A stretch of 64,000 nucleotides of DNA from STC-113 sp964553745. GTDB taxonomy: Bacteria > Patescibacteriota > Gracilibacteria > BD1-5 > UBA2023. The notes under the pieces are model-generated. The model was given only the letters and a program-made list of their open reading frames with translations. It searched no databases and had not been told where the DNA came from. Of this stretch, positions 44,837 through 55,897 are shown one piece after another. How positions within the stretch are numbered: position 1 is the stretch's first letter; each line of letters opens with the position of its first letter. The position numbers and the translations under genes are program-made. The DNA lies in contig CAZKLD010000003.1 of NCBI GenBank assembly GCA_964553745.1, positions 1 through 64,000 on the forward strand, in the 5' to 3' direction.

Positions 44837-45814
44837 ATGACCACAAAGAAAAACTTAAATGATTTTCTACAAGATGTTCAAGCTATAAAATCAGAAATGA
44901 AAAAGGTCATAATCTGACAGGATAAGCTTATTAATTCTCTAATGATAGCACTTTTGTCCTGAGGGCATATAATCCTTGAATGAGTCCCATGACTTGCAAA
45001 AACGCTTTCGATACAGACTCTTGCGCGTACTCTGGATTTAGACTTTTCCAGGATCTCATTTACCCCGGATTTATTGCCTTGAGACCTCATCGGCTGACAA
45101 ATCTATAATCAATCCGAGTCAAAATTCTATATCAAAAAATGACCGATATTTACAAACTTTTTGCTTGCTGATGAGATTAACAGGGCGCCTTCAAAAGTTC
45201 AAAGCGCACTTCTTGAGGCCATGCAAGAAAAGAAAATCACAATCGCAGATGAGACTTTTGCCCTTGACGAGCCATTTTTTGTACTTGCGACCCAGAATCC
45301 GATTGAACAAGAATGAACCTATAACCTGCCAGAAGCTCAACTTGACAGATTCCTTCTTAAAATAACTATCGATTACCCTACAGAGCACGAAGAAATACAA
45401 ATCATGAAATCCGTCACAGTTGCTTCTGATGTTAAGATAAATAAGATATTATCGAAAAATGATATTATCTTATTAAGGAAGATGATATCATCTGAAATAT
45501 TCGTCGATGATAAGATTTATGATTATGTTAAGAATCTGGTTTTCGCAACAAGGTATCCTGCTGATCATTGACTTGCTTCTATAAGCGATTTCTTGAGCTT
45601 CTGAGCATCTCCAAGAGCTTCAATATGACTCATAACAGCATCCAAAGTCCTAGCTTTCCTGAATTGAAGGGATTTTGTCACCCCGGATGACATTAAGGAT
45701 GTCGCGACCGATGTCTTGAGGCACAGGATCGGACTTTCTTTTGAGGCTTTGTGAGAAAATATCTCTACCGATACCCTTATCTCGACTCTACTTTCATCTG
45801 TTTTAGTGCCATAA
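44837..45814 (+). CDS. MoxR-family AAA+ ATPase
   Basis: 325 residues. Walker A GVPGLAKT at 49-56, Walker B/sensor FLLADEINRAP, ALLEAMQEKKITI, and sensor VLATQNPIEQEGTYNLPEAQLDRFL. MoxR ATPases act as chaperone-like partners of VWA proteins and DUF58 proteins. First gene of a five-gene unit with 1-7 bp spacings; the partner VWA proteins lie at 12.4-14.5 kb. Confidence 0.94.
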
Positions 45815-45815
45815 T

Positions 45816-46679
45816 ATGCAGAAGCAGAAATTCAAGAATCTTGACATTCTCACATTCAAGAAAGTTTCCTCTCTATTCGCTTGAAATTATAAGACATCTT
45901 TTCATGGTTCATGAATGGAATTTCAGGATATCAGGACATATGCATTGTGAGACGATGTTAAGAGTATAGATTGGCTTTCTACCGCCAAGCAAGATAAGGT
46001 TTATATCAAGAAATATCAAGAGGAGAGGGAACTGCCATCCTTATTCCTATTCAATTTGTGAGGCTCTATGCAATTCTGATTCTGAAAAAGAGCAAAAATC
46101 GATACTGCGATTGAGGCTTTCTTGCTTTTGTCATTGTCATCAGTAAAGAATTGAGACTCAGTATGATGAGTGTTCTATAACGATGAGCTTTTCGAGTATC
46201 TAGAATGAAGGAAATGACAATTGAATCTCTGGAAAATGATTAAGAAATTAGAGAATTTCAAAGAGAACAATATAGATGAATCAGCCAACCTTAGACAATC
46301 TTTGAAATTCTTGTTTTCAAAAAAAATCAAGAATAATATCATATTCATCTTCACTGACGAGCTAGATGTAGAGAATTCTGTCCATCTGAAAGCACTATGC
46401 ACCAAAAATGATGTTATACTAATTCATATCAGCGATTCGTTTGAAAACAATCTATCCTGAAGCGGTGAAGTGACCCTGGCAGGCAAAAAAAGCTTCTTTT
46501 CTTTCAATTCATCAAGAAAAACATCAAAATCAGAATATTTGGTCAATAGGAAAGAATCCATAGATAAGATCAAAAAATGTTTCTTAGCGAATTGATGAAG
46601 CTTCATTGCACTTGATGATAATTCGCAAGTTTTCAAATCCTTTTATAATTTCTTTAAATTAAGGCAAAAAAATAACTAA
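45816..46679 (+). CDS. DUF58 domain protein
   Basis: 287 residues. N-terminal YKTSFHGSGMEFQDIRTYALGD and VKSIDWLSTAKQDKVYIKKYQEE are the DUF58 signature. The C-terminal VWA-like half contains FIFTDELD. DUF58 proteins are the constant companions of MoxR ATPases. Start ATG 45816 lies one base after the moxR stop (TAA then T then ATG). Confidence 0.9.
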
Positions 46680-46686
46680 ACTGCTT

Positions 46687-46884
46687 ATGACAAATAAACT
46701 CAAAGTATTGCGCATCATTGAAAAATGAACATTCGCTTGATATGAGATAAAACGCGATTGAAGAATCGAGGAGGTAGTTATTTCTGTCTGCTCGAAAGTT
46801 TCTGATTGTGTAGAGACGAAATGATTTTTTGACTTTGCTACCGACTGCGTTTCCTGCAAAGCTAATTGTAACCTGCAAGACTAA
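46687..46884 (+). CDS. Small hypothetical protein with Cys cluster
   Basis: 65 residues between DUF58 and the DUF4381-like gene. Contains CSKVSDC and DCVSCKANC (CxxCxxxC), so a metal site or disulfide set is possible. No membrane segment. Its TAA overlaps the next ATG by one base, which supports translation. Not recognised. Confidence 0.6.
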
Positions 46885-47339
46885 TGAAAGATATTTATCC
46901 GGTAAAGCCACCGCTGAATCTGATTTTTTTTAATGAAAATATATTACCGATTTCAATAATTTTAAGTATACTGCTTCTGCTGATTTTTTTTACATTAAAA
47001 TGGTATTTCAGTTCACTTAGTGCCTCAGATGATGCATTAAGGCAGATCAAAACCTTAAAAGATAAGTTTCTTGATACGATCTGAAGCTTAGATCACATGG
47101 ATCCTGATTTTGCAAAGAGATTGAATTTCCTCTTGAGAAGCTTCTTGGATGAGTATAGAATCATTCCTTGAGTATTGAAGATGACCAAAAACGAAATGCT
47201 GAAAAATATGCAAAGCAAAAAACTCCTAGAAGATTTTGCGGATGAATGCGAAAGTGCAGAATTCTCAAGCAAAAAGCTACATCCAGAAGAATCTGAGGAA
47301 CTTAAAAACAAAGCGCTTTATATAATCAATAATATTTAA
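46884..47339 (+). CDS. DUF4381-like membrane protein
   Basis: 151 residues. A short N-terminal PPLN-type segment (MKDIYPVKPPLNLIFF), one membrane helix (ILPISIILSILLLLIFFTLK), then a cytoplasmic helical domain (about residues 50-150). This single-helix layout and its position between DUF58 and the end of the MoxR operon match DUF4381, which couples MoxR/VWA systems. The match is by topology and context. Confidence 0.6.
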
Positions 47340-47342
47340 AAA

Positions 47343-48728
47343 ATGAAATTCTATTTTTCTTCAATTAATCTATGATGCAATAAGAACCTTGTCGACCTTG
47401 AATTCATAATCTGAGAAATACTTAAGCTTTCAGCTGATTTCAATATCCGGTATTTTGAAGATCCGCAAGATCCGATGTGCGAATATGTGATAGTGAATAC
47501 ATGCTGATTCCTCTCTACTTCCCGTGAGGAAGCCGAAATGACAATAAAACAATACGATGACCTTTGACGCAAGATAATAATCGCATGATGCTATATTCAA
47601 GTCGCTAATAATGATTTCTTGAACTCACTCAAGAATCTGCACAAGATAATACCTTTCGTAGATTATAAATCAATAAAGGAAATCTTATGATTTTGATCAT
47701 CCGAATCAATTGACTCGGAAGCCCTGAACAAGGTTGCAAAGTTCTGAGCATTAAAAGAGCAGAAACTTGAAAGCTTCATTGATTGAATAAAATCAAATCA
47801 GATCTGAAAAAAGGCATTCATCTGGAAATGAGATGAGGTAAGGGCGTATATAAATGCGCCGTATGGTTATGAATATCTTAAGATAGCAGAATGATGCGAC
47901 AACAATTGTACATTCTGCATAATCCCGAAAATCAGATGAAAGCAAAAATCACGTCCGATTGAAGAAATCATCACCGAAGCAAAGCAGATGATTGCAAACT
48001 GAATCAGAGAAATCATTCTTATCGCTCAGGACACAACAAGATATTGAGTCGATAATTATTGAGAACCAAGGTTGATTGAGCTTCTGCTGGAGCTTGAAAA
48101 GCTGGATGGAGATTTCAAATACAGGCTTCTATATATGTATCCTGATAATCTGACACTTGATCATCTGGATAAGATTAAGAAATTAGAGAAATTCATACCG
48201 TATTTTGATATTCCTTTCCAGCATATCTCTGTTGATATACTTAAGCGAATGTGAAGGTATTACGATACGAATGCTATATTTGAGTTTCTTGATTATATCA
48301 AATCCAATTTCAAGGACTATTTCCTCAGAACAGCATTCATTATCTGATTTCCAGGAGAAACTGAAAAAGATCACAAGGAACTCGAAGATTTCGTTTCAAA
48401 ATATTGCTTCGATAGTGTTGCACTTTTTGAATACCATGATGAACCCCTTGCCCCAAGCTCGAAGCTTGATGGTAAAATCAATAGCGTAGTAGCTCAAAAA
48501 AGGATCAAGAAACTTGATAAGATACTTCAAGAGGTCTATGCGGCAAAAAGAAAAAAAGACAAATGAAAAACATTTGTCTGAATTCTAGAGTGATATGAGG
48601 ATGACTGTGCCTTAGTCAGAAGAGAAATAAGGGCACCTGAAATCGATGAGCTTGACCAAGTTCCCTTTGCTGATCTATTCGGTTCTTGAGACATAGAGAT
48701 AGGTGATATTGTCGAATACAGGCTATAG
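47343..48728 (+). CDS. rimO: Ribosomal protein uS12 methylthiotransferase RimO
   Basis: 461 residues. N-terminal UPF0004 domain SINLGCNKNLVDLEF with Cys12, Cys48 and Cys82-type cysteines (NTCGFL, AGCYIQ). Radical SAM core EGCDNNCTFCIIPKIRGKQK with CxxxCxxC, IPFQHIS and IIGFPGET. A C-terminal TRAM domain completes it. RimO methylthiolates an Asp of uS12. Its TAG is inside the palindrome CTATAG, which also holds the stop of the convergent gene. Confidence 0.95.
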
Positions 48729-49112
48729 CATATTTTTGATTATTGATTCATATTGAGAAGCTTCTTTTTCTAAAGAAGCTTCTTTTATTTCGCTTATTTC
48801 ATGGGCTATTCTATTTCTGGTCTTATGTAGCTTCCATACAGTCTGAATCTGATCTTTTATGATGAACGGTTTTTTCTTAAGCTGTTCTCATACGGTTCAG
48901 GTGTAGCCCAAATCCCTAAGTATCGAGCTCAGTATCGAGTCATATCTTATAATTCTCTGACTTGGTTCCAATCTCTTTATCTCAGTAAGTTTTGCAAGAT
49001 AAAATTCCTTCTTTTTGGTGTTTAAGGATTTTTTCTTGGATGTGGCTATGAGTATTGAAATTCAGAGTATTATAGCAAACGCTACAATCATTATAAATCA
49101 GTCTACGAACAT
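48723..49112 (-). CDS. Membrane-anchored HEPN-like protein
   Basis: 129 residues. N-terminal membrane helix (GFIMIVAFAIILGISILIA), a helical region with LSSILRDLGYTG, then QTVWKLHKTRNRIAHEI, in which RNRIAH gives the HEPN RxxxxH motif. The family is unnamed to me. It ends after two near-repeats (KEASLEKEAS) that are the coding reading of a rimO terminator hairpin. Convergent with rimO; the two stop codons share CTATAG. Confidence 0.7.
48755..48790 (+). terminator. rimO terminator inside the convergent gene
   Basis: agaagcttcttt / aaagaagcttct hairpin followed by TTTATTT, about 30 bp after the rimO stop. On the minus strand it encodes a Lys-Glu-Ala-Ser near-repeat. Confidence 0.7.
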
Positions 49113-49119
49113 TTTTTAA

Positions 49120-49473
49120 TTATTCCTTTAATTTTTTTAAAGCTTCTTCTTCATTATCCGCTTTTTGCAAGAATAGGTACATTCAAAGCAGATCAAGAGT
49201 ATCATCTACATAGTTGTTCATATCAGTAACATATAGACTTCATCAGAAAATATCGATCTTTTCGTATATTCATGCGAATCATCAGGCTACTCTACTATTG
49301 ATGGTATCTACCATTTTCATATTCACTATTATATCGAATTTTCAGTTCTCCATAATGTCAGCCAAAAGCCTATCGAATATTTTTCCTGTCACGTCATTAG
49401 TAAATTCTCAGTCAAATCTTACAATAATGGCTGGTCATTTTACGACGTATGTGTAATCAATTGTTTTCATCAT
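49120..49473 (-). CDS. STAS domain protein (anti-sigma antagonist-like)
   Basis: 117 residues with the STAS fold: AIIVRFDGEFTNDVTGKIFD, FDIIVNMKMVDTINSRVAGGF (the phosphorylatable Ser region) and GGSLYVTDMNNYV. STAS proteins bind anti-sigma kinases in partner-switching pathways. It starts one base after the response regulator stop, and the membrane HEPN-like gene follows by 7 bp, so the four genes form a unit. Confidence 0.85.
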
Positions 49474-49474
49474 A

Positions 49475-49945
49475 TTATATATGTATTTCTATATCTAAGT
49501 GGATCGTCTGTCCGCAGTGAGGACATGTTTTTTGGACAAGAGTATGCCCTTTGTTTGAATCATCTTGTTTCTTCCTTCAAAGTAACTCTTCAATTTTCTC
49601 CACTGCATCTTTGGGCGTAGTATTAGCCTTTAGAAGATAAGCGTCTGCTCAGAGAAGCATGCACTTCTCTATATCATCCTTGCTGTTAAGGTTCGAGAAC
49701 ATTATGATTTTGCAGTCAAGACTAGGCGCCAACTCTCTTATAACCCTTAAAGTCTCGAATCAATCCATTGAAGGCATCATGATATCAAGCAGTATTATAT
49801 TCGGTTCGAATTCAGTTACTTCGGTTATTGCGGTCAATCAGTTATCAGCAACCTTAACTATATATCATTCTTTATCGAATTTGATCTTATACATCGTAGC
49901 AAGTTCTTTGTCATCTTCAACTATAAGTATTTTTGAGTCATTCAT
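49475..49945 (-). CDS. Response regulator with C-terminal zinc-ribbon-like tail
   Basis: 156 residues. Receiver domain: VEDDKELATMY, phospho-acceptor Asp54 in ILLDIMMPSMDG, GADAYLLKAN with the conserved Lys. The C-terminus is not a DNA-binding domain but a short CPHCGQTIHLDIE, half of a zinc ribbon. It probably receives phosphate from the kinase 20 bp upstream and passes the signal by protein contacts. Confidence 0.92.
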
Positions 49946-49966
49946 ATGAATTTGATTAAATAATAA

Positions 49967-52021
49967 TTATTTTTTTATAGGCAGGTATAGCTTGAATGTC
50001 GATCCTTTTCATAATTCGCTTTCCAGCTCCATATATCAGCCCAGCTTCTCAATTATAGCCTTAGAAATCGGCAATCAGAGTCATGTTCAGTTTATGTCTC
50101 TGGTCAGAGAATTTTTGACTTGTCAGAATTTTTCAAACACTTTAGGGATGTCCAGTTTAGCGATTCAGATTCATGTATCTCTCACGCTTATTATTATCCT
50201 TTCTTCTTCCAGATATGTCTTTAGGATGATTTCCCCTCATTCGCGTGTGAACTTATTTGCATTTCAGAGCATGTTCAATAGCACTTGCTTCAGTTTATTT
50301 CAATCAGTATTATATTCAAAACTTTCAAAATCAATAATATTTGTGAATTTTTGTCATTTTTTCTCAAATAAACTGCGTATCTCTTCTCATGTTTCTCTTA
50401 TAAGGGCTGCTAAATCTATGGATTCAAAGTTTATTTCCTGATTTCACGATTCGATCTTAGATACATCAAGCATATCGTTTATAAGATTCAGGAGCCTCTG
50501 CGAACTCTTGTAGACTTTTTCAAGATATGTTCTTACTTCAGGATTAATATCTCCGGCATCTCAATCTAAGATCATCGATATGTATCATTTGACAGATGTC
50601 ATTGGCGTACGGAGCTCATGGCTAGCTATATTTAGGAACTCATCTTTCTTCGTATCAAGCTCTTTTTGCTTGTTTAAAGATATTTTGAGTTCTTGCTGAG
50701 CGATTTCAAGATCAGTTATATCAGTTTGTATGACAACATATTCTACAACATCATCATTAAGATCAAGAATAGGCACGAAATTCGAAGAGGTCCAGAAGTG
50801 GAGTCACTTCTTACTTCTGTTCTTAATGACTCATCTCCATATTTTCTTATGCCTAAGGCAATTCTGCATCTCCCTTATGTCTTCTGTTCCGACTATCGGA
50901 ATATTTGTGTTATGTTCAGGATTTGTGTTTTTCGGAAATAATTGTGAAATGTAGCATTTTCATATTAGTTCTTCTTTCCTGTATCATGACATCTTCAGGA
51001 ATTTATCATTTACTGATTCGATAATTCCTGACCTGTTCATTTTCAATACAAGATTAGTTTCGTTAAGCGCGGCTGTATATTCTTCAAGATTCTTATATGC
51101 CTCTTTCAGTTCGGTTATCTCAGTCCTTATGGAGATGTATTCGATAATCTTATCATTCTCATCGACAATCGGTACTACTGTTGCCTTGACCCAATAAGAA
51201 GAATCATTCTTTGTCTTATTTTTTATAACTCATTTCCAAATCCTCTTATTCTGAATCGTTTCCCACATTTGCCTGAATGTTTCCTTTGGCATATCCGGAT
51301 GCCTTACGATATTATGAGACCGTCAGATCATCTCGTCGCGTGTAAATCATGACAGCTTGCAGAAAGCATCATTCACCTCGATGATATTTCAATAGATATC
51401 TGTTTTCGATATTATATTTGAATTATCTATCGCATTCGTGTATTCATTCAATAGTTTGATTATGATATCATTATAATTCTTAGATAGGTTTGTTGCTATC
51501 TTGTCGAATATCACTGTTATCTGGTTGATGATCCTGAGCTCAAGCTCCAGAAAATGCTCTATAACACAGTTCTTCAAAAGAATCACAATCTTAAGAAGAT
51601 CATCAACTCATATTTTCTTGAATTTTATGAAAGCGAGGAACCTGGTTGATATATAGGGATTCTTTCATTCTAGTCCAGCATCTTCAAGCTCGGAAACAAG
51701 GCTAGTTAAAATCTTCTCTCATCAGAAGTAACAGATGTATTCTGATACATCCTCTTTGTTTATATTGAATTTCTTATAAAACTGTTTCATTCATTTCTCC
51801 TGTATCCATTCTCTAAGGATTTTATCTTTATTTTCATTAACAACTTTTGATATTTCATGTTTTTCTTTTGAATTAAGCAGGGGAAAGTGGTTGCTTTGTT
51901 TTTCATCATATGAGCTATCTTCGAATATTCACCTTAAATCATTCTCATCTATGTTGTATGAGAAGCTTTTTGGTATTGAGTATCATTCGATATTGTCAGT
52001 CTTAATTTTTTTCGTTGGCAT
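49967..52021 (-). CDS. PAS-domain sensor histidine kinase
   Basis: 684 residues. An N-terminal globular helical region (about 1-220) resembles RsbR-type sensors. It is followed by two PAS domains (DAFCKLSGFTRDEMIGRSHN with VRHPDMP; KFLKMSGYRKEELIGKCY). Then comes HisKA with phospho-acceptor His468 in NIASHELRTPMTSVKG, and a HATPase (MLGNANKFTREGGEI, VRDTGIGIAKLD, NGTGLGLPISKAI, LGKGSTFKLYLP). A CGG codon in GRSHNIVRHP is at a basic position. No transmembrane segment is evident, so it is probably cytosolic. Confidence 0.93.
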
Positions 52022-52100
52022 GTTTTGCTGTTAACAACTGAATTATATCATAGTTCTTCGGTATTTTCAAATTTAAGCACTAGTAAATATATTTGATTTT

Positions 52101-52169
52101 TATAGTAAAAACACTATACTGTTTATAGTAAAAACTACTACTATATTATAGTAGGAAAGTACTTAATAT
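52101..52169 (+). promoter_or_regulatory. Three 23-bp-spaced operator-like repeats
   Basis: TATAGTA occurs at 52101, 52124 and 52147, exactly 23 bp apart. Two copies extend to TATAGTAAAAAC. Each repeat also contains an inverted TAGT...ACTA or AGTA...TACT pair. They end 16 bp before the ATG at 52185. The spacing (two helical turns plus about 2 bp) suits cooperative binding of a dimeric repressor, most simply the product of the downstream gene. Confidence 0.65.
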
Positions 52170-52184
52170 AAAGCAAAAACACCT

Positions 52185-52982
52185 ATGATTACATTTGACA
52201 AAATTGTCAGTAAATTGTTAAAGCAAAAGTCGGAACTTCTTAATATGTATGATATCGGTAGGATATTTGATCCTGATTTTTCTCCAAATGACAGAAAACA
52301 TCTCCTTGAGATATACAAGCTCATCTATAGGCTAAAAGCTTCAAAAGTCATCTTTCCGATACGCAATTCACTTTATTACATTTCTTGATGAGAGGATGTC
52401 AGTCTTGCTGAGATACTGGACTCTGATTACTGGAAAATTGTAAAAAAGCTCATCAAAGACGAAACATGATGAAAATACCTTGTTGGAGGCAAAAAATCAC
52501 TAGAAATCCACATGAAGGATTATTCAATTCATAATAAACTCATTGTCTATACAAAGGATGTACAGAAAATAATTACAGTCAATTGAGATCTGAAAGTATA
52601 TTTTAAGATTTTCAAGCCCTGAAAAAGTTCTTCTAAAACCTCTTTCAACCATGTTTTTGAGAGTTATTCAGAAATTTTTCATTTCGAATGAATTAATCTG
52701 AAAGTTGCAAATAAAGAATTGAGCATCCTTGATTCGCTGCTCTTGAGTGAAAAAAATGCCTGAATAGATGATTATCTGATAAAGAAGTTCTTGTCTAAAT
52801 ACTACAAATCATTATCAAGGCCAATATTGTGAAAATTGGTCAAAATCAAGTACATATCGAGCATCAACAGGCTCAGAACGATTTCAAAAAACCTCAATTA
52901 TACTCATTTATATGAAGATTGTCTTGATGTCATAAAAGTCGAGTGAGCGAATTGCTTCCTGACCCTATGATCTAAATCTTAA
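52185..52982 (+). CDS. AbiEi-like regulator (possible type IV antitoxin)
   Basis: 265 residues. N-terminal winged-helix-like region (KHLLEIYKLIYRLKASKVIF, then PIRNSLYYI), followed by GGKYLVGGKKSLEIHMKDYS and IHNKLIVYTKDVQKII, which recall the AbiEi antitoxin pattern. A helical C-terminal half follows. AbiEi proteins repress their own promoter by binding repeats, as seen upstream. No AbiEii nucleotidyltransferase toxin is next to it, so it is either a solo regulator or only loosely related. Confidence 0.5.
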
Positions 52983-53012
52983 TTTTCATTCATCAAGTAG
53001 TGTCACAGCGGT

Positions 53013-53480
53013 CTGTCATTTCGAGCGTAAGAGAGAAATCCCTTAATGCTTAATCACAAATCCCCCTTCACTTCCCCCTTTGTATCAAAAGGGGGTTAAA
53101 ATCGGTTTAATCAAAATACCTCCTTTCAACAAAGGAGGTGGCACGAAGTGACGGAGGATTCAATCCATTAACATTCTTTCGAAATGACAATTCTCTTGGT
53201 CTGTCATTTCGAGCGCCCAAGCTGGCCTGTCATTTCGAGCGCAAGAGAGAAATCCTTTAAAGATAGACGATTATGCTGCCCTCACCCCCCAGCCCCTCTC
53301 CCGATAGGAGATGGGGAATTGTAATTTCGAGCGTAGAGAGAAATCCTTTAATGTTTAATCAAAGTTGGAGAAAACGTTAATATCCAAAAAAGGATTTCTC
53401 ATTCGCTATCGCTCTTTCGAAATGACAATTCTCTTGGCCTGTCATTTCGAGCGCAAGGAGAAATCCCTTAAAGACAGGTG
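53013..53480. repeat. Cluster of dispersed intergenic repeats
   Basis: About 500 gene-free bases. Direct copies of CTGTCATTTCGAGCG(N)AG(A)GAGAAATCC begin at about 53013, 53201 (partial), 53227, 53320 (GTAATTTCGAGCG) and 53439. Inverted partial copies (CTTTCGAAATGACA) lie at about 53178 and 53415. A ccccctttg/caaaggaggtgg pair and a ctctcccgataggagatggg tract separate them. The same motif family occurs at 22-56 and 40.76 kb. Confidence 0.8.
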
Positions 53481-53516
53481 ATTACTCTATCCTCAGTGTC
53501 TCTTGTTAGAGAATGC

Positions 53517-53553
53517 AGAAAAAAAGACGAGCTATTGAGCTCGTCTTTTTTTA
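53517..53553. terminator. Bidirectional intrinsic terminator
   Basis: aaaaaagacgagct - attg - agctcgtctttttt. It ends tig on the minus strand. Confidence 0.9.
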
Positions 53554-53559
53554 TTACAA

Positions 53560-54867
53560 TTATGATTCGAAGAATGTATCGACTATTTTTCTGTACTTCA
53601 TTCTGTTTTTGATATCTTCATAGTAGTTATCTCCAGGAACAAGTTTTGCTTTGAGTTTCTCTTTTACTTCTTCGCTAGCATATTGAGTCATGATTTTATC
53701 TATTTCAACTTGAATCTCGCTTTCAGTAACCTCGACTACGATTATCTCCTTAAGCTTTTCAAGTATGAGTTCAGCTTTCAATCTCCTTATCGCTTCTGGC
53801 TCAATAGCTTCTTTCTTGTATCATTCTTCATCTTTTTTGAGATGTTCAAGATAATGCTTAAGATCGATTCCTTGCGCTTCTAGATTCTGGACATGCTCTT
53901 GGAAAACTCTATCGACTTCGTGTGCTATCAGGTGCTGTCCCATCTCAACAACGCTTACTTTATCCAATTCTTGAAGCAGTTTTCCTTCTTCTTCGAGCCT
54001 CATTCTGTGCTCTTTCTCATGCTTGATTTCTTCTGAAATGATATTCTTGAATCATTCGAAGTCAGTCGGAACTCATCTTAATTTTTCTATGAAATCAGGA
54101 GTCCATTCTGGAGCAACCGCTTTTTCAATGCTGAAAATAGTAGTAACGAAATATACTTTTCTAGATTGGAAATCTTTAGAATGATAATCTGCAGGGAAAG
54201 TTATCTCAAATTCTACAACTTCTCAAGTCTTGGCTCATAAAAGCTTTTCTTCGAATCATGGTATGAATGATCAGCTTCCAAGGACTAGAGGAAATGCTTT
54301 GACTTTTGTCTCTGAGATTTCAGCTCAGTCCTTCTTATCGAATCATTGAGTGTCTAATGTAACCCTATCTCACAAAGCTGCAACAACTCATTCTTTAATT
54401 TCGAATTTTGTGAACTTCTTCTCGATTTCCTTTATTGTTCATTCAATCTCATCTTGTTCAACCTTAACAGGCTCTTTCTTTAGTTTGATTTTCTTCACTT
54501 TCTTCTCGTCCACCTCTATAGAAGGAAGAATCTCTATTTCCATTATGATTTCGAATGGATTAGTAGATTTGACTTCTCTGATCATCGCAGGTCAAGTAGG
54601 AACGATTCATTCTTTTTTGATGATTTTCGGATACAATGAATTAAGAAGCTTGTCTATGGCCTCATTCTCTATAACATGAGCTCCGTAAGTCTTCACTAAT
54701 ATTTCTTCAGGTATTGCGCTTCATTTCCTGAATCATTTTATGTTTGCATGTTCGCTCATTTCAGCCAATGCCTTTTCTTTTGCCTTTTGGAATTCTGCTC
54801 CGCTTTCCTTTACTATTAGCTCAAGAGTATACGGATTAATCTGTTTCTTTGTTACTTGCATATTCAT
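53560..54867 (-). CDS. tig: Trigger factor
   Basis: 435 residues from ATG 54867 (433 from the in-frame ATG at 54861). N-terminal ribosome-binding domain with EMSEHANIKGFRKG near residue 40 (equivalent of the GFRxGKxP signature). The FKBP-type domain follows (GDRVTLDTQGFDKKDG, PGFEEKLLGAKTGEVVEF), and a long helical C-terminal chaperone domain. Trigger factor binds nascent chains at the ribosome exit. Confidence 0.93.
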
Positions 54868-55045
54868 TAATTTAATTTTAAGCCCGCAAATTATATGAAA
54901 TTTTTCGATTTTACAAAATTATTTTTGTGTACGGAACTTTAAACGATAAATATTTTATTTTTCAATCCATTTTATAACTACATTTTGCTTTTTAGCTCAT
55001 TATAAGATATACTGGGTCTATATATTATATTTAAGTTTAATAAAA

Positions 55046-55798
55046 ATGCTTCTTGTTTCCACTTCTACTTTAAAATGATACTGATTGCATAAAATATTCA
55101 AACTTGTTTCTCGATCTTGATACGATGGCATAAATCTTGATGTTGTTTCGGGAGATTATGACACTGAAGATGCCGAGTACATAAAAGAACTTTCAAACGA
55201 ATTTATAATTCCAGTCGTGAGCATAACAGCTTATGAGAGGAAAATGGATAATAAGACTGTTGATGGGCTAATCGAATTGGCAGAGATAATCTGAGCGAGA
55301 ATAATTAATTTCTATCCTCCGTACAGGGCTGATAAGGAAACATCTTGGTTCAGCGAATATCTGCCGAAAGTAAAAGCGAAAAAACCTGCTTTGAGCTTAT
55401 GCGTTATCAATGTTGAACCAAAAACATTCCTCTTTTTCATTCCAGAATACAAAGACGCAACTCTAGAAACTATAAAGAAAATCACTCAAGAAACCTCATT
55501 ATCGATATCAAATGTCGACCCGACAACATGAGTTGATCTTCTAAAGACTTTCACTCTTCTCGGAAAGACGATAAAGAATGTTTTCCTTTCAGATAAGTCC
55601 GGAGCAAAACAGGATATCTCGCTTTGAAAATGAGATATGCCTCTTGAAAGTCTGCTGATAAAGCTCAAGGAAAACTGATATAAATGACTATTCACCCTAA
55701 AGATTTCTCCGAAAGAGCTAGGAATAGGAAAGGATGAATCCGTTCTGAAAAAACTTGAAGAGCAAAAAAAATATTTTGAAAAATACTTCAATGCTTAA
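55046..55798 (+). CDS. Sugar phosphate isomerase/AP endonuclease-like TIM barrel
   Basis: 250 residues. GYDGINLDVVSGDYD, FIIPVVSITAYE, ELAEIIGARIINFYPPY, ALSLCVINVE and NVFLSDKSGAKQD follow the strand order of the xylose isomerase-like TIM barrel family. The usual metal-binding Glu/His set is not clearly complete, so it may be a divergent or non-catalytic member. It is a single gene flanked by tig (divergent) and a terminator. Confidence 0.65.
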
Positions 55799-55804
55799 CT
55801 TTAG

Positions 55805-55837
55805 AAAAAACTCTCCCGAAATCGGGAGAGTTTTTTT
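55805..55837 (+). terminator. Intrinsic terminator
   Basis: Arms aaaaaactctcccga and tcgggagagtttttt, 2-base apex, 7 bp after the TIM-barrel stop. Confidence 0.92.
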
Positions 55838-55897
55838 AAATCTTGATTTTTATGAATATATCATTAATTTCATATCGTTAGATTTTAATTGATTGTC

